Source: Chloroflexota bacterium
Lineage (GTDB): Bacteria > Chloroflexota > Dehalococcoidia > Lucifugimonadales > SAR202-VII-2
Length of the DNA stretch: 64,000 bases
Direction of reading: 5' to 3'
Assembly: GCA_003228115.1 (NCBI GenBank)
Contig: QEVV01000002.1
Location: 496,001 to 560,000, forward strand
The position numbers and the translations under genes are program-made. The notes below the pieces were generated by a model. That model ran no database searches, was not told where the DNA came from, and was given only the letters and a program-made list of their open reading frames with translations. Shown here piece by piece: positions 1 to 10,010 of this stretch (the first letter of the stretch is position 1; every line of letters begins with the position of its first letter).

Positions 1-465
1 CCGCTTCTGCATGCCGTGAGAGAGCGTGCGGGCCTTGACCTCCAACCGGCGCTCCATCCCCAGCGCTGCCAGGCATTGAGCAATCTTCTCGTGAGGGCGC
101 TTGAGGTCATACATGCGGGCGTAGAACGCAAGGTTTTCTCCAACCGTGAGATCTCCGTAGAGGAGCGGCTGGTGAGTGACTACACCAATGATCCGGCGCA
201 CCGCCGGGGCGTTTCTCAAAGGGTCTATGCCGGCCACCCGAATCTCGCCGGATGTGGGTCGGGCTAGAGTGGCAAGGATTCTGAGGAGCGTCGTCTTCCC
301 TGAGCCATTGGCGCCGAGGATCGTGAGGAACTGTCCCCAGGGAACCTCCAAGTCAATGCCCCTAAGCGCAGCCACTCTGCCAAAGGACTTCCGAACGTCC
401 CGTGCCAGGACGGCCAATTGGCCCTTGTCTTGGGTCTCAGGCTTCAAGAGGGTCACTGCAGCCAT
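1..465 (-). CDS. ABC transporter ATP-binding protein, CcmA-like (partial)
   Basis: ATPase subunit of an ABC transporter; the gene runs off the left edge, so only about 155 N-terminal residues are present. The ATG at 465 opens a protein with a Walker A motif GANGSGKTT near residue 53, a Q-loop region around THQPLLYGDLTVGEN, and the start of the signature LSHGMQKR at the cut. The LTVGENLAFYARMY stretch and the GMQ form of the signature recall CcmA, the ATPase of the haem exporter for cytochrome c maturation. The permease partners would lie outside the window, so the substrate is not proven. ABC ATPase is near certain; CcmA is an inference. Confidence 0.85.
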   Translation of the reverse strand, partial: MAAVTLLKPETQDKGQLAVLARDVRKSFGRVAALRGIDLEVPWGQFLTILGANGSGKTTLLRILATLARPTSGEIRVAGIDPLRNAPAVRRIIGVVTHQPLLYGDLTVGENLAFYARMYDLKRPHEKIAQCLAALGMERRLEVKARTLSHGMQKR

Positions 466-814
466 TCATGGCCCACGGCTTGGGAGGAACGGACGCGATG
501 AGTAGGAGGAAAGAACTCGGATTCAGGATCTGCCCAGACTGAAAAACTTGCTGCTCGGTATTATGATGTGAGCGATTGCAATGGAAAGGGCTTTCTTTTC
601 CTGCTGCAAGGTCATTGCTGTCCTTCATATACCTGCCTGACACCGTATACATGCTAAACGCATTCCTCGTGGGTGGTGCTTCATTTGCTTCCCCACCCTA
701 TTATAGCGAGGCAGCGATGTTGGAGACCGGGCCTCAATCAAGGTGCTCGCGAGCGAGTCAATGCAAGGGAATTGTTGGAACGTGTTGGAATACCAACACA
801 GAGTGTGCTTTTGC
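466..814. other. Intergenic region between ABC ATPase and small gene
   Basis: No convincing gene is seen in this stretch; the short open frames here lack family features and good ribosome sites. It separates divergent genes, so it should hold promoters for both. A small hairpin at 782-799 (GTGTTGG, loop AATA, CCAACAC) lies 15 bases before the -35 of the rightward promoter and could be an activator or operator site. The TGTTGGAA word occurs twice just there (about 771-790). Confidence 0.4.
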
Positions 815-844
815 TTGACACCTGGGAATTCCGGGCTCTAGTGT
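815..844 (+). promoter_or_regulatory. Candidate sigma-70 promoter for the small gene at 904
   Basis: TTGACA at 815-820, an 18-base spacer and TAGTGT at 839-844. The -35 is perfect; the -10 matches the consensus at only some positions. It lies about 60 bases upstream of the ATG at 904 and just downstream of the inverted repeat at 782-799. Confidence 0.45.
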
Positions 845-903
845 TAGCAGGCTGGAGTGGGGGATTCGACGGGAAAAGGCTTAACAGCAAAGAGGAGGCT
901 GAA

Positions 904-1113
904 ATGGCACTGACTCAATTGGCGGACACCGTTCAGACGATCAGAGAGGATGAGAAGGCGCGAGAGGCCATCGCCGCAGGCGAGACGGAACTCTGGGGCT
1001 CCTTCACTGAAGAAGAGCGACAGGCCTTGCAAGACTTGGCCCGGCGCGTAAGCAGTGGCCAAGGCATACCCAAGCACCAAGAGCGGAGCAAGAGTATTCT
1101 GCGGTGGCTGTAG
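904..1113 (+). CDS. Small uncharacterised charged protein (69 aa)
   Basis: A 69-residue soluble protein that I cannot assign. The ATG at 904 is chosen because an excellent Shine-Dalgarno AGAGGAGG sits just upstream; the open frame extends further upstream but without a ribosome site. The protein is rich in Glu, Arg and Ala and mainly helical in character, with a central FTEEERQALQDLARR segment resembling the tail of leader-like small proteins (Os1348 or nitrile-hydratase-leader-like). That likeness is weak. There is no signal peptide or membrane segment. It lies 180 bases before a histidine kinase on the same strand. Confidence 0.6.
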   Translation: MALTQLADTVQTIREDEKAREAIAAGETELWGSFTEEERQALQDLARRVSSGQGIPKHQERSKSILRWL

Positions 1114-1138
1114 GTTTGGGCGAGCGGCAGGGATTGGG

Positions 1139-1330
1139 GTGGATCTCGAGGTAGGCAGGAAGGAAGTTGGGCGCTATGTTGAGGAGCTCATCGACCGGCA
1201 CTGCGAAATCGAGGCCGCCGCGGCATATGTAAAGCACCTGCTCTCGATTCCCGGCATGGTACTTAGGGGGGGTTCTCATCGCAGCACTTACCTTGGGTAT
1301 CCGACGCTTGTCGGCGGCTTTCCAACTTGA
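1139..1330 (+). CDS. Possible short ORF between the small gene and the kinase
   Basis: A GTG at 1139, preceded by AGGGA, could start a 63-residue protein with a helical, acidic first half (VEELIDRHCEIEAAAAYVKHLL) and a Gly/Tyr/Pro-rich tail ending GYPTLVGGFPT. It overlaps the upstream-most start of the kinase but would end before its ATG at 1344. No family is recognised. It may be noncoding or a decayed sensory fragment of the kinase. Confidence 0.25.
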   Translation: MDLEVGRKEVGRYVEELIDRHCEIEAAAAYVKHLLSIPGMVLRGGSHRSTYLGYPTLVGGFPT

Positions 1331-1973
1331 GACGCCAACGGAAATGGAAGAACTAGGGGAGGGGCCGAAGTCACGAGAGTCTCTTGCCGGTCAGGTTCGT
1401 CAAGCCGAACGGCACCGCTTGGCTCTGGAACTTCACGATGGGCCATTGCAGAGTCTGACCAGGGCATTCCTCCAGCTCGGGACTACGCCTGGGATTGAGC
1501 CAGCAATGGAGAGCCTGGATCAGGCGGTCAGAGAAATGCGGCTGCTGGTCCAGTTTGGTACCCCTCCAGGAGTGGCCGAAGACTTCGTTGGAACACTGGA
1601 GCGGTTGATCAAAACCACTGAAGACCTGTCGCAAATTGCCATGGTCTTTGGCGTTCAAGGGAATGAACGGCTGGAGTCCCTGCCGACCGAAAAGAAGGTA
1701 GCTCTTTATCGCGTGCTTCAAGAGGCGCTTTCAAACGTCGTAAGGCATTCGAAAGCCGCTGAGGCGGTGGTGAGGGTAGAAGCGGACCGCAGCAAGGCCC
1801 GGTTGGTGGTGCGAGACAATGGCGTTGGGTTTGATACAGCCCAGTCCATACAAGGCGGGCACTTCGGTCTACAGGGATTCAAGGCCAGAGCCGAGGCTGA
1901 GGGTGGCGCCTGTGACATCCAGTCCAAACCCGGAGCAGGTACCACAATTGCCTTTGAGATTCCCTATGAGTAA
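1293..1973 (+). CDS. Sensorless histidine kinase, NarL-type (HisKA_3 + HATPase)
   Basis: Cytoplasmic two-component histidine kinase. The dimerisation/phosphoacceptor motif ERHRLALELHDGPLQSL near residues 39-55 carries the His in ELHDGPLQ typical of HisKA_3 kinases such as NarX/DesK. The ATP-binding domain follows, with the N-box around EALSNVVRHSKA and a G-box DNGVGFD, then GGHFGLQGFKARAEAEGG. No transmembrane or PAS/GAF sensor domain precedes it, so it is short (about 210-226 residues). The ATG at 1344 is an alternative to the TTG at 1293. No response regulator lies in the window, so it is an orphan here. A strong terminator follows. Confidence 0.88.
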   Translation: MGIRRLSAAFQLETPTEMEELGEGPKSRESLAGQVRQAERHRLALELHDGPLQSLTRAFLQLGTTPGIEPAMESLDQAVREMRLLVQFGTPPGVAEDFVGTLERLIKTTEDLSQIAMVFGVQGNERLESLPTEKKVALYRVLQEALSNVVRHSKAAEAVVRVEADRSKARLVVRDNGVGFDTAQSIQGGHFGLQGFKARAEAEGGACDIQSKPGAGTTIAFEIPYE

Positions 1974-2015
1974 GCGACGGATGGGCGGCGACTGAGGCTT
2001 AATCCTAAAGCGAGC

Positions 2016-2052
2016 AAAGAGAAAGGGACGCATTAGGCGTCCCTTTCTCTTT
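2016..2052. terminator. Bidirectional intrinsic terminator
   Basis: A perfect 16-bp stem (AAAGAGAAAGGGACGC at 2016-2031 and its complement at 2037-2052) closes a 5-base loop. A-rich and T-rich flanks belong to the stem, so it can terminate both the kinase (plus) and the glutamine synthetase (minus), whose ends converge on it. Confidence 0.9.
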
Positions 2053-2084
2053 GCCAATCCATACTACTAAATCTACGGGCGGGG

Positions 2085-3095
2085 TTACTTTTCGGCGCTG
2101 CCCACCGTGTCCATGATCAAGCGGGTGACTACATAAGGATCCATGTTGGCATTGGGGCGCCGGTCCTCGATATACCCTTTGCCTTCTACCTGGACCTGCC
2201 AGGGGATGCGGACAGAAGCGCCACGGTCGGAGACTCCGTAGGAGAACTCCCTGTAGGACGCAGTCTCGTGGAGACCCGTTAGGCGCTCCTCGATGCCGAA
2301 GCCGTAGTGCGGTATATGCAGGTCGTGCTTCGTCTTGAGTGCTTCTGCGGCGTCCACGTTCGGCTGATAGCTTGATCGCATCTTCTTGGTGGACAGGTTC
2401 GTGTGCGCCCCTGCGCCGTTCCAGTCGCCACGCACGGGCTTCGGGTAGAGGGTTGCGCTTACGCCGGAGTCTTCGCCCGCTCGGTAGAGCAAATAGCGTG
2501 CCATCCATAGCTCGTCTGACACTTCCAGACCGCCAACAGGGCCAACCTGGAACTCCCACTGGCCTGGCATAACCTCGGCGTTGATGCCGGAGATGTGCAG
2601 GCCAGCCTGCAGGCACAAATCCAAGTGTTTTTCCACCACCTCGCGTCCGAAGACCTCGTCGGCACCGACTCCACAGTAGTAACCACCCTGGGCCGCCGGG
2701 AATCCGCCTCCCTCGGGGAAACCCAAGGGCCGCATACCGGCAAACAGCGTGTACTCCTGCTCAATGCCGAAGAGAAATTCCTTGTCCGCCTGTGCCTGTG
2801 CCACTTCTGCACATGGTGCTCGCCGGTTGGTCTTGTGAGGCGTCATGTCCGTGAGCAGGACCTCGGACAGAACAAGGATGTTGTCCCCTCCCCGTATGGG
2901 ATCAGGACAGCAGAACACGGGCCTAAGCACGCAGTCTGAGGCCTCACCAGGCGCTTGATTTGTGCTGGACCCATCGAAACCCCATATGGGGAGGTCCTTT
3001 ACGTCCCTGGCGCTGTCCATGACCTTGGTCTTGGCGCGTAGCCTCTGAGTGGGCTCCGTTCCGTCTATCCAGATGTATTCTGCACGCACTGCCAT
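2085..3095 (-). CDS. Glutamine synthetase type II (eukaryotic-type)
   Basis: Ligates ammonia to glutamate with ATP to make glutamine. At 336 residues it is much shorter than the 440-470 of bacterial GSI and matches GSII (GlnII) of eukaryotes, rhizobia and actinomycetes. Diagnostic stretches include AEYIWIDGT at the N terminus, LPIWGFDGSSTNQA, the metal-site EQEYTLF, and NRRAPCAEV. The ATG at 3095 follows a Shine-Dalgarno AAAGGAG. GSII lacks the adenylylation loop of GSI, so control is probably transcriptional; the palindrome at 3217-3258 lies 120 bases upstream. No GSI or nitrogen-regulator gene is seen nearby. Confidence 0.95.
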   Translation of the reverse strand: MAVRAEYIWIDGTEPTQRLRAKTKVMDSARDVKDLPIWGFDGSSTNQAPGEASDCVLRPVFCCPDPIRGGDNILVLSEVLLTDMTPHKTNRRAPCAEVAQAQADKEFLFGIEQEYTLFAGMRPLGFPEGGGFPAAQGGYYCGVGADEVFGREVVEKHLDLCLQAGLHISGINAEVMPGQWEFQVGPVGGLEVSDELWMARYLLYRAGEDSGVSATLYPKPVRGDWNGAGAHTNLSTKKMRSSYQPNVDAAEALKTKHDLHIPHYGFGIEERLTGLHETASYREFSYGVSDRGASVRIPWQVQVEGKGYIEDRRPNANMDPYVVTRLIMDTVGSAEK

Positions 3096-3216
3096 TTGTC
3101 CAACTCCTTTTTTTACTAGAGTGAGAAAGCCCCCCCGGGTCCACTCTCCTCTCGGGTCTCTTTGAAGCTCCAGCGGAACTAACCTAACTCTATTGTCTGC
3201 CCAGCGTGTTTCTATG

Positions 3217-3258
3217 ACATTGCCCGAATGTTACAGACCTGTAACATTCGGGCAATGT
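3217..3258. promoter_or_regulatory. 42-bp perfect palindrome upstream of glutamine synthetase
   Basis: Two perfect 20-bp arms (3217-3236 and 3239-3258) are separated by 2 bases. The centre reads GTTAC-N6-GTAAC, which matches the spacing of actinobacterial GlnR half-sites (GTnAC-n6-GnAAC) and is one base off the TnrA/GlnR form TGTnA-N7-TnACA. There is no T-tract in the direction of the neighbouring genes, arguing against a terminator. It lies between the small barrel gene and the glutamine synthetase, both on the minus strand. An operator role is inferred. Confidence 0.5.
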
Positions 3259-3318
3259 TTTGGCCTTTACCTGCTTCGGGACAGCCCTCAGGCCTGCTCA
3301 GACCGAGCCTCAGTTACG

Positions 3319-3576
3319 TTAGGCTAACTGCCAGTTTTCCACTTCGGCGTAGTGAATTGCGTCGCTGAGGCGCTGGAACCAGGCGCCGAAGGTGGCCTGT
3401 TGCTCGGGAGTTACCGTGGCATTGGCGACCATTGTGTCGACATCAGCCACGTTAGCGACCGTGATTTCCCAGACGACCCGGTCAGTGCGGCCGTTGTAGT
3501 GGTCCGTGAGTATCCGAGAAGGTTGGGCTCCTGCGTTACCGACCAAGACTCCATCCATCTCTTTGAGGAGTGCCAC
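3319..3576 (-). CDS. Dimeric alpha/beta-barrel-like protein; probable unusual start upstream
   Basis: Small cytoplasmic protein resembling dimeric alpha/beta barrel (Dabb/NIPSNAP-like) proteins; the stretch DHYNGRTDRVVWEITVANVAD suggests the core strand. The listed start is the GTG at 3576. The reading frame stays open and protein-like upstream, and an ATT codon at 3631-3633 preceded by AAAGGGGG at proper spacing would give a fuller N terminus, IAFVHRRTFTGKVGKADEI. I think the true protein is about 104 residues, beginning with a rare ATT or with a sequencing variant of ATG. It lies 30 to 90 bases after the phosphatase-like gene and is likely co-transcribed with it. No specific function can be given. 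Confidence 0.75.
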   Translation of the reverse strand: MALLKEMDGVLVGNAGAQPSRILTDHYNGRTDRVVWEITVANVADVDTMVANATVTPEQQATFGAWFQRLSDAIHYAEVENWQLA

Positions 3577-3662
3577 GATCTCATCTGCCTTGCCTACTTT
3601 TCCGGTGAATGTCCTGCGGTGTACGAAAGCAATATCTGCCCCCTTTGTTTCTTTGATCTGCC

Positions 3663-4475
3663 CTACCTGGAGAAAATGGTATCTATGACGCTGCGAGCCA
3701 TATCTTCGGTGCAGGCTGCAACCAGCAACGGCACCCTGCCGGCAGTCTTTCCTGGTTCGAAGCGATAGGCCTCAAAACTTCCGTCCGGCAGAACAGAGAC
3801 CACAGGGTAGCCCGCAGCGGAAGCGAAGGCAAGCCCAGGATCCACCTCAGAGCGAGGCTCATTGAACATGACGTAGGCATGCACCTTGCCCTGGGCTAGC
3901 CAGGGGTAGATACACGATCCACCGTTGGGCCAGATACGCGCACCGGGATGCTTCTGAATTAAGGTCGTTAGGAGTGCACTGCCCTCCTTCGCCCAAGTCG
4001 CAAAGTAGGATGGTTCCATCAGGAACGCAGCGATGACGGCGCTGTCGTCTAGGGCAGTCTTGCTGGGGGGCTGAATCCGCTGAGGAGAGCCGCCGTCCAA
4101 TGGAGTAACCGTCACGTTATTCTCGTCCGCCAGATAAAGCTGGCGCCGGATAATGTCGACAGCGCCTCCGGCTACTGGGGTGAGGTCGGCTGTATAGATC
4201 GAGAGCACACTCCACCACTCGGCAGGCAGGCCTCTGCTGAAAAGGCCGGAGCCATCGAAGGGGTCCGTGGCAATGAGGTAGCGCTCGCCGGTGCCGTCCA
4301 CACGCCGCAAGCCATGCTCCGAATGGATGTCAAAGCTGAGCCCGGACCGTCGACACCACGCTTCAAGGAGGTCGTCGCAGACTCGGTCAATGCCGATCTC
4401 GACATCTTCCTGTTCAGGCCGCCCGGCGACAGCGCCCAGCACCTCGCGCCCCTCGCTCCGCCCTGCCATGTCCAT
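3663..4475 (-). CDS. Inositol monophosphatase/FBPase-family protein
   Basis: Predicted Mg-dependent sugar or inositol phosphatase. The metal-site motif is DPFDGS (family DPxDGT/S), preceded by an acidic HSEHG segment and followed late by EVDPGLAFASAAGYPV, which stands where the family has WDxAAG. The listed start is the ATG at 4475. The frame remains open upstream and an ATA at 4527-4529, with GGAG six bases before it, would add 18 residues (IDLTDLTQNYLREVASTV) resembling the first helix of the family. The substrate is unknown; the family also includes fructose-1,6-bisphosphatases, and glycolytic genes lie divergently next door. Confidence 0.85.
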   Translation of the reverse strand: MDMAGRSEGREVLGAVAGRPEQEDVEIGIDRVCDDLLEAWCRRSGLSFDIHSEHGLRRVDGTGERYLIATDPFDGSGLFSRGLPAEWWSVLSIYTADLTPVAGGAVDIIRRQLYLADENNVTVTPLDGGSPQRIQPPSKTALDDSAVIAAFLMEPSYFATWAKEGSALLTTLIQKHPGARIWPNGGSCIYPWLAQGKVHAYVMFNEPRSEVDPGLAFASAAGYPVVSVLPDGSFEAYRFEPGKTAGRVPLLVAACTEDMARSVIDTIFSR

Positions 4476-4666
4476 GACGGTGCTGGCGACTTCACGAAGG
4501 TAGTTTTGGGTTAGGTCAGTGAGGTCTATGGGAGGCTCCGTTTACTATGTCGGTTGCCTGCTTCGCGTTGAGTTTGGCTACCTTGGTTTGTGGGAGAGAG
4601 AAGGTCGCTTGCGCTGATTCTCCCGCCACCTCTTGTTCCTGTCAACGCCTAGCTCAACGAAGCCTA

Positions 4667-4675
4667 TGCTATAAT
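4667..4675 (+). promoter_or_regulatory. Extended -10 promoter
   Basis: A perfect extended -10 element, TGCTATAAT, lies 28 bases before the ATG at 4703; no good -35 is seen, as is normal for this promoter type. It probably starts the Rossmann protein-enolase-GAPDH transcript, which ends at the terminator at 7576-7615. Confidence 0.65.
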
Positions 4676-4702
4676 CTGTCGCCGCACGTGAGGTCTAAAT
4701 TT

Positions 4703-7557
<2,855 letters not shown>

Positions 7558-7575
7558 CCGATCGGTTCAGTATGA

Positions 7576-7615
7576 GAAAGAGGGTCAGCCCGAAAGGCTG
7601 ACCCTCTTTCTTTTT
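7576..7615 (+). terminator. Intrinsic terminator after gap
   Basis: A 15-bp perfect stem (7576-7590 with 7596-7610), loop CGAAA, followed by TTTTT. It lies 18 bases after the gap stop codon. Confidence 0.95.
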
Positions 7616-7747
7616 GCAGGGAAGCGGGAAAACCAGATGTGGTAGGGCGGGTCTGGGACCCGCTCGAGGGTCCACACGGACATTGGTCTCTTACAAAATA
7701 AGAAGGGTTCTTGCGTCTTGGCGCTAGTTCTGAAGGTGGTGTTCCCC

Positions 7748-7782
7748 CCCTCACCCTAACCCTCGCCCTCAAGGGCGAGGGG
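7748..7782. repeat. REP-like palindromic element overlapping the folD stop
   Basis: The CCCTCACCCTAACCCTCGCC type of element, with the palindrome CCTCGCCCTCAAGGGCGAGG at 7761-7780, is a dispersed intergenic repeat type familiar from many GC-rich bacteria. It overlaps the folD stop codon (7769-7771), so the last residues of FolD may derive from it. It may also help terminate folD transcription. Confidence 0.6.
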
Positions 7783-8674
7783 ACTGCCCGGCCTCGGCCA
7801 TCCGCTTCGCTGACTGCAGCGTATTGGACAGCAGCATGGCGATGGTCATTGGCCCCACGCCGCCTGGCACCGGGGTTATGGCCGACGCCTTCTCTGCAAC
7901 GGCATCGAAGTCCACGTCTCCCACCAGCCGATAGCCGGACTTCTTTGTCGAGTCCTCTATTCGATTGGTGCCCACGTCTATGACGACGACGCCTTCCTTG
8001 ACCATGTCCGCCTTAATGAAATGCGGCTGGCCGATGGCAGCCACTAGAATGTCGGCGCTACGCGTGATGCTTGGCAGGTCTGTGGTGGCGCTGTGACACA
8101 CGGTCACCGTAGCGTTGGCCCCGGGTTTCTTCTGCATCATTATGGCGGCTATCGGTTTGCCGACAATGTCGCTTCGGCCAACAACCACGACATGCTTGCC
8201 TGCAGGGTCGTTGCCGGTTCGGAGGAGAAGCTGTTGGACCCCGGCTGGCGTACAGGGCACGAACCCGTCCCCGCCCGCCAGAAGCCTTCCGGCGTTTATA
8301 GGATGCAGACCATCCACGTCCTTGTCGGGGCTGACCGAGTCCAGCACTTTCCGGCTGTCGATATGGCCAGGCAGCGGGAGTTGCACTAGGATGCCATGAA
8401 AACGGTCGTCGCCGTTGAGGCGCTGGACCAAGTCCATCAACTCAGCTTCCGCAACATCGGCCGGGAGGTTGAAAATCTCGTTGAAAAGGCCAGCCTCGTC
8501 GCAGGCGCGGCCCTTGTTGCGAACGTAGATTTGGGAGGCGGGGTCGTCGCCCACCAAGATGGCCGCAAGGCCGGGGGTGACGCCGGACTCTGCTTTGAAA
8601 TTGGCTGCGGCCTCAGCAACTTCCTGCCGGATTTGTAGGGCCATAGCCTTTCCGTCGATGATGAAGGCGGTCAC
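7769..8674 (-). CDS. folD: Methylenetetrahydrofolate dehydrogenase/cyclohydrolase
   Basis: Bifunctional enzyme that oxidises 5,10-methylene-THF with NADP and hydrolyses the product to 10-formyl-THF, feeding purine and formyl-methionine synthesis. The 301 residues include YVRNKGRACDEAG with the catalytic Lys, LVQLPLPGHI, PDKDVDGLHP, the dinucleotide site VVVVGRSDIVGKPIA and the C-terminal TPVPGGVGPMT. The start is GTG at 8674, preceded by a strong GGAGGT. The gene lies 70 bases after an enoyl-CoA hydratase gene on the same strand. The last residues read into a REP-like palindrome. Confidence 0.97.
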   Translation of the reverse strand: MTAFIIDGKAMALQIRQEVAEAAANFKAESGVTPGLAAILVGDDPASQIYVRNKGRACDEAGLFNEIFNLPADVAEAELMDLVQRLNGDDRFHGILVQLPLPGHIDSRKVLDSVSPDKDVDGLHPINAGRLLAGGDGFVPCTPAGVQQLLLRTGNDPAGKHVVVVGRSDIVGKPIAAIMMQKKPGANATVTVCHSATTDLPSITRSADILVAAIGQPHFIKADMVKEGVVVIDVGTNRIEDSTKKSGYRLVGDVDFDAVAEKASAITPVPGGVGPMTIAMLLSNTLQSAKRMAEAGQSPRP

Positions 8675-8745
8675 GTTACCTCCGTGAATTGTGGCTTATC
8701 GAACTCAAGTTCGCTCAAAGCGGATTGGGTTGGGGGTCAGGAGGG

Positions 8746-9534
8746 CTAGTCGCCCTGGAAGTTGGCGGTGCGTTTTTCCTGGAAGGCCCGCACTCCCTCT
8801 TCAAAGTCCTTAGTGGCGAAGACGCTGAGGGGCAGGTTCCTCTCTTCTTGGGTCAGGCTATCCAGCGTCCGGCCCTGCGCCAGGGTTTTCAGGATACGCT
8901 TGTGGATGCGATGGGAGGCCGGGGCCAGATTGCTCATGCGGCTGGCCAGGGCGGAGACCCGCTCGTCTAGCTGGCTGGCAGGCACCACCTCGTGGACGAG
9001 GCCCATGCTGAGCGCCCGATTGGCGTCGATCAGGTCAGCCGTCAGCAAGATGTACGCTGCGTTGGCCGCACCCACGACCTGCACCAGGCGTTGAGATTCG
9101 TGGTGGCCCGCCGTTATGCCAATTCGGGCGACCGGAATGCCAAACCGGCTACCCTCGGTGGCGATGCGGATGTCGGTGCTCATGGTTGTTTCGCAGCCAC
9201 CCCCAACGCAGAAGCCGTTGATTCTGGAGATGACGGGCTTCGAGATGCCTTCCAGGGCTCTGAGAGCCGATTCGAGGGCCGAAGCGTATACTCTGGCGGT
9301 TTCTGGGTTGTTGCGATGCTCCTGGAAGTCCTTGATGTCTGCGCCGGCGGAAAAAGCCTCATCCCCTGCGCCAGTGATGACGACAACTCGAACGCTTGAG
9401 TCCTGTTCAAGCTCTCCGTAGACTTCGGCAAGCTCCAGCCACATTGGATAGCTGATGGCGTTGCGTTGGGCTGGCCTGTTCAGGGTCACCGTGGCGATAT
9501 GCTCGTGCTTGTCGATCAGGACTTCGTCGCTCAT
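8746..9534 (-). CDS. Enoyl-CoA hydratase/isomerase (crotonase) family protein
   Basis: Crotonase-fold acyl-CoA enzyme of 262 residues. It shows the CoA-site segment AGADIKDF, the oxyanion-hole motif INGFCVGGGCE, and a C-terminal FQEKRTANFQGD typical of the family. At the usual Glu positions of crotonase it has GGCETTMSTDIRIA and the atypical VARIGITAGHHESQRL, so hydration of straight-chain enoyl-CoA cannot be assumed. The ATG at 9534 after GAAGGT is preferred to one 12 codons upstream. It diverges from acpS. Confidence 0.9.
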   Translation of the reverse strand: MSDEVLIDKHEHIATVTLNRPAQRNAISYPMWLELAEVYGELEQDSSVRVVVITGAGDEAFSAGADIKDFQEHRNNPETARVYASALESALRALEGISKPVISRINGFCVGGGCETTMSTDIRIATEGSRFGIPVARIGITAGHHESQRLVQVVGAANAAYILLTADLIDANRALSMGLVHEVVPASQLDERVSALASRMSNLAPASHRIHKRILKTLAQGRTLDSLTQEERNLPLSVFATKDFEEGVRAFQEKRTANFQGD

Positions 9535-9629
9535 ACCTTCATTATAGAGTCGAGCGGGGAACCTCGTCATGGACGGCTTGAAGCGGGCCTCCTTATAATG
9601 GCAACGCCTAAGACCGCACTAGGAGCGCC

Positions 9630-10010
9630 ATGCTCGTTACGGGCGTCGACATCGTTGAGTTGCACCGAATCGCCCGCGTGGTTGAACGCTATGGCGACCG
9701 GTTTCTCCGCCGCATCTACACCCAGGGGGAGGTGGACTTCTGTCGCGGCCGGATACCCCAGCTGGCAGGCAGGTTCGCTGCCAAGGAAGCAGTGATGAAG
9801 GCGCTGGGTACGGGCATTCGAGGCGTCGGCTGGCGAGAAGTGGAAGTGGTGCGAAAACGGGGTCAGGCTCCGCAGGTCCAGCTTCATGGCCGAGCCCAAC
9901 TGAAGGCTGAGGCCCTGGGTCTTCAAGAGCTTTCCCTGACGACCTCCCACTCCAAGGATTATGCCGTAGCCTTTGTCGTAGGCGTGAGAGATGAAGTTAG
10001 TAACCGCTGA
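9630..10010 (+). CDS. acpS: Holo-[acyl-carrier-protein] synthase
   Basis: Transfers 4'-phosphopantetheine from coenzyme A to apo-acyl-carrier protein. The 126-residue length is right. The Mg-binding motifs are present: GVDIVELHRI at the N terminus and GRFAAKEAVMKALG around residue 50. A TATAAT at 9594-9599 lies 30 bases before the ATG. The 3' end overlaps the start of nnr by 20 bases, implying translational coupling within an acpS-nnr-coaX-coaBC run. Confidence 0.96.
   Translation: MLVTGVDIVELHRIARVVERYGDRFLRRIYTQGEVDFCRGRIPQLAGRFAAKEAVMKALGTGIRGVGWREVEVVRKRGQAPQVQLHGRAQLKAEALGLQELSLTTSHSKDYAVAFVVGVRDEVSNR

Noticed and set aside
466-903. Protein gene in the gap before the small gene (for example the 576-818 frame)
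   Set aside because: Compositionally odd, lacking a ribosome site, and overlapping the promoter and hairpin.
2005-2616. 203-residue minus-strand open frame at the end of glutamine synthetase
   Set aside because: It overlaps the intact glutamine synthetase in another frame and is rich in Arg and Pro without family features.
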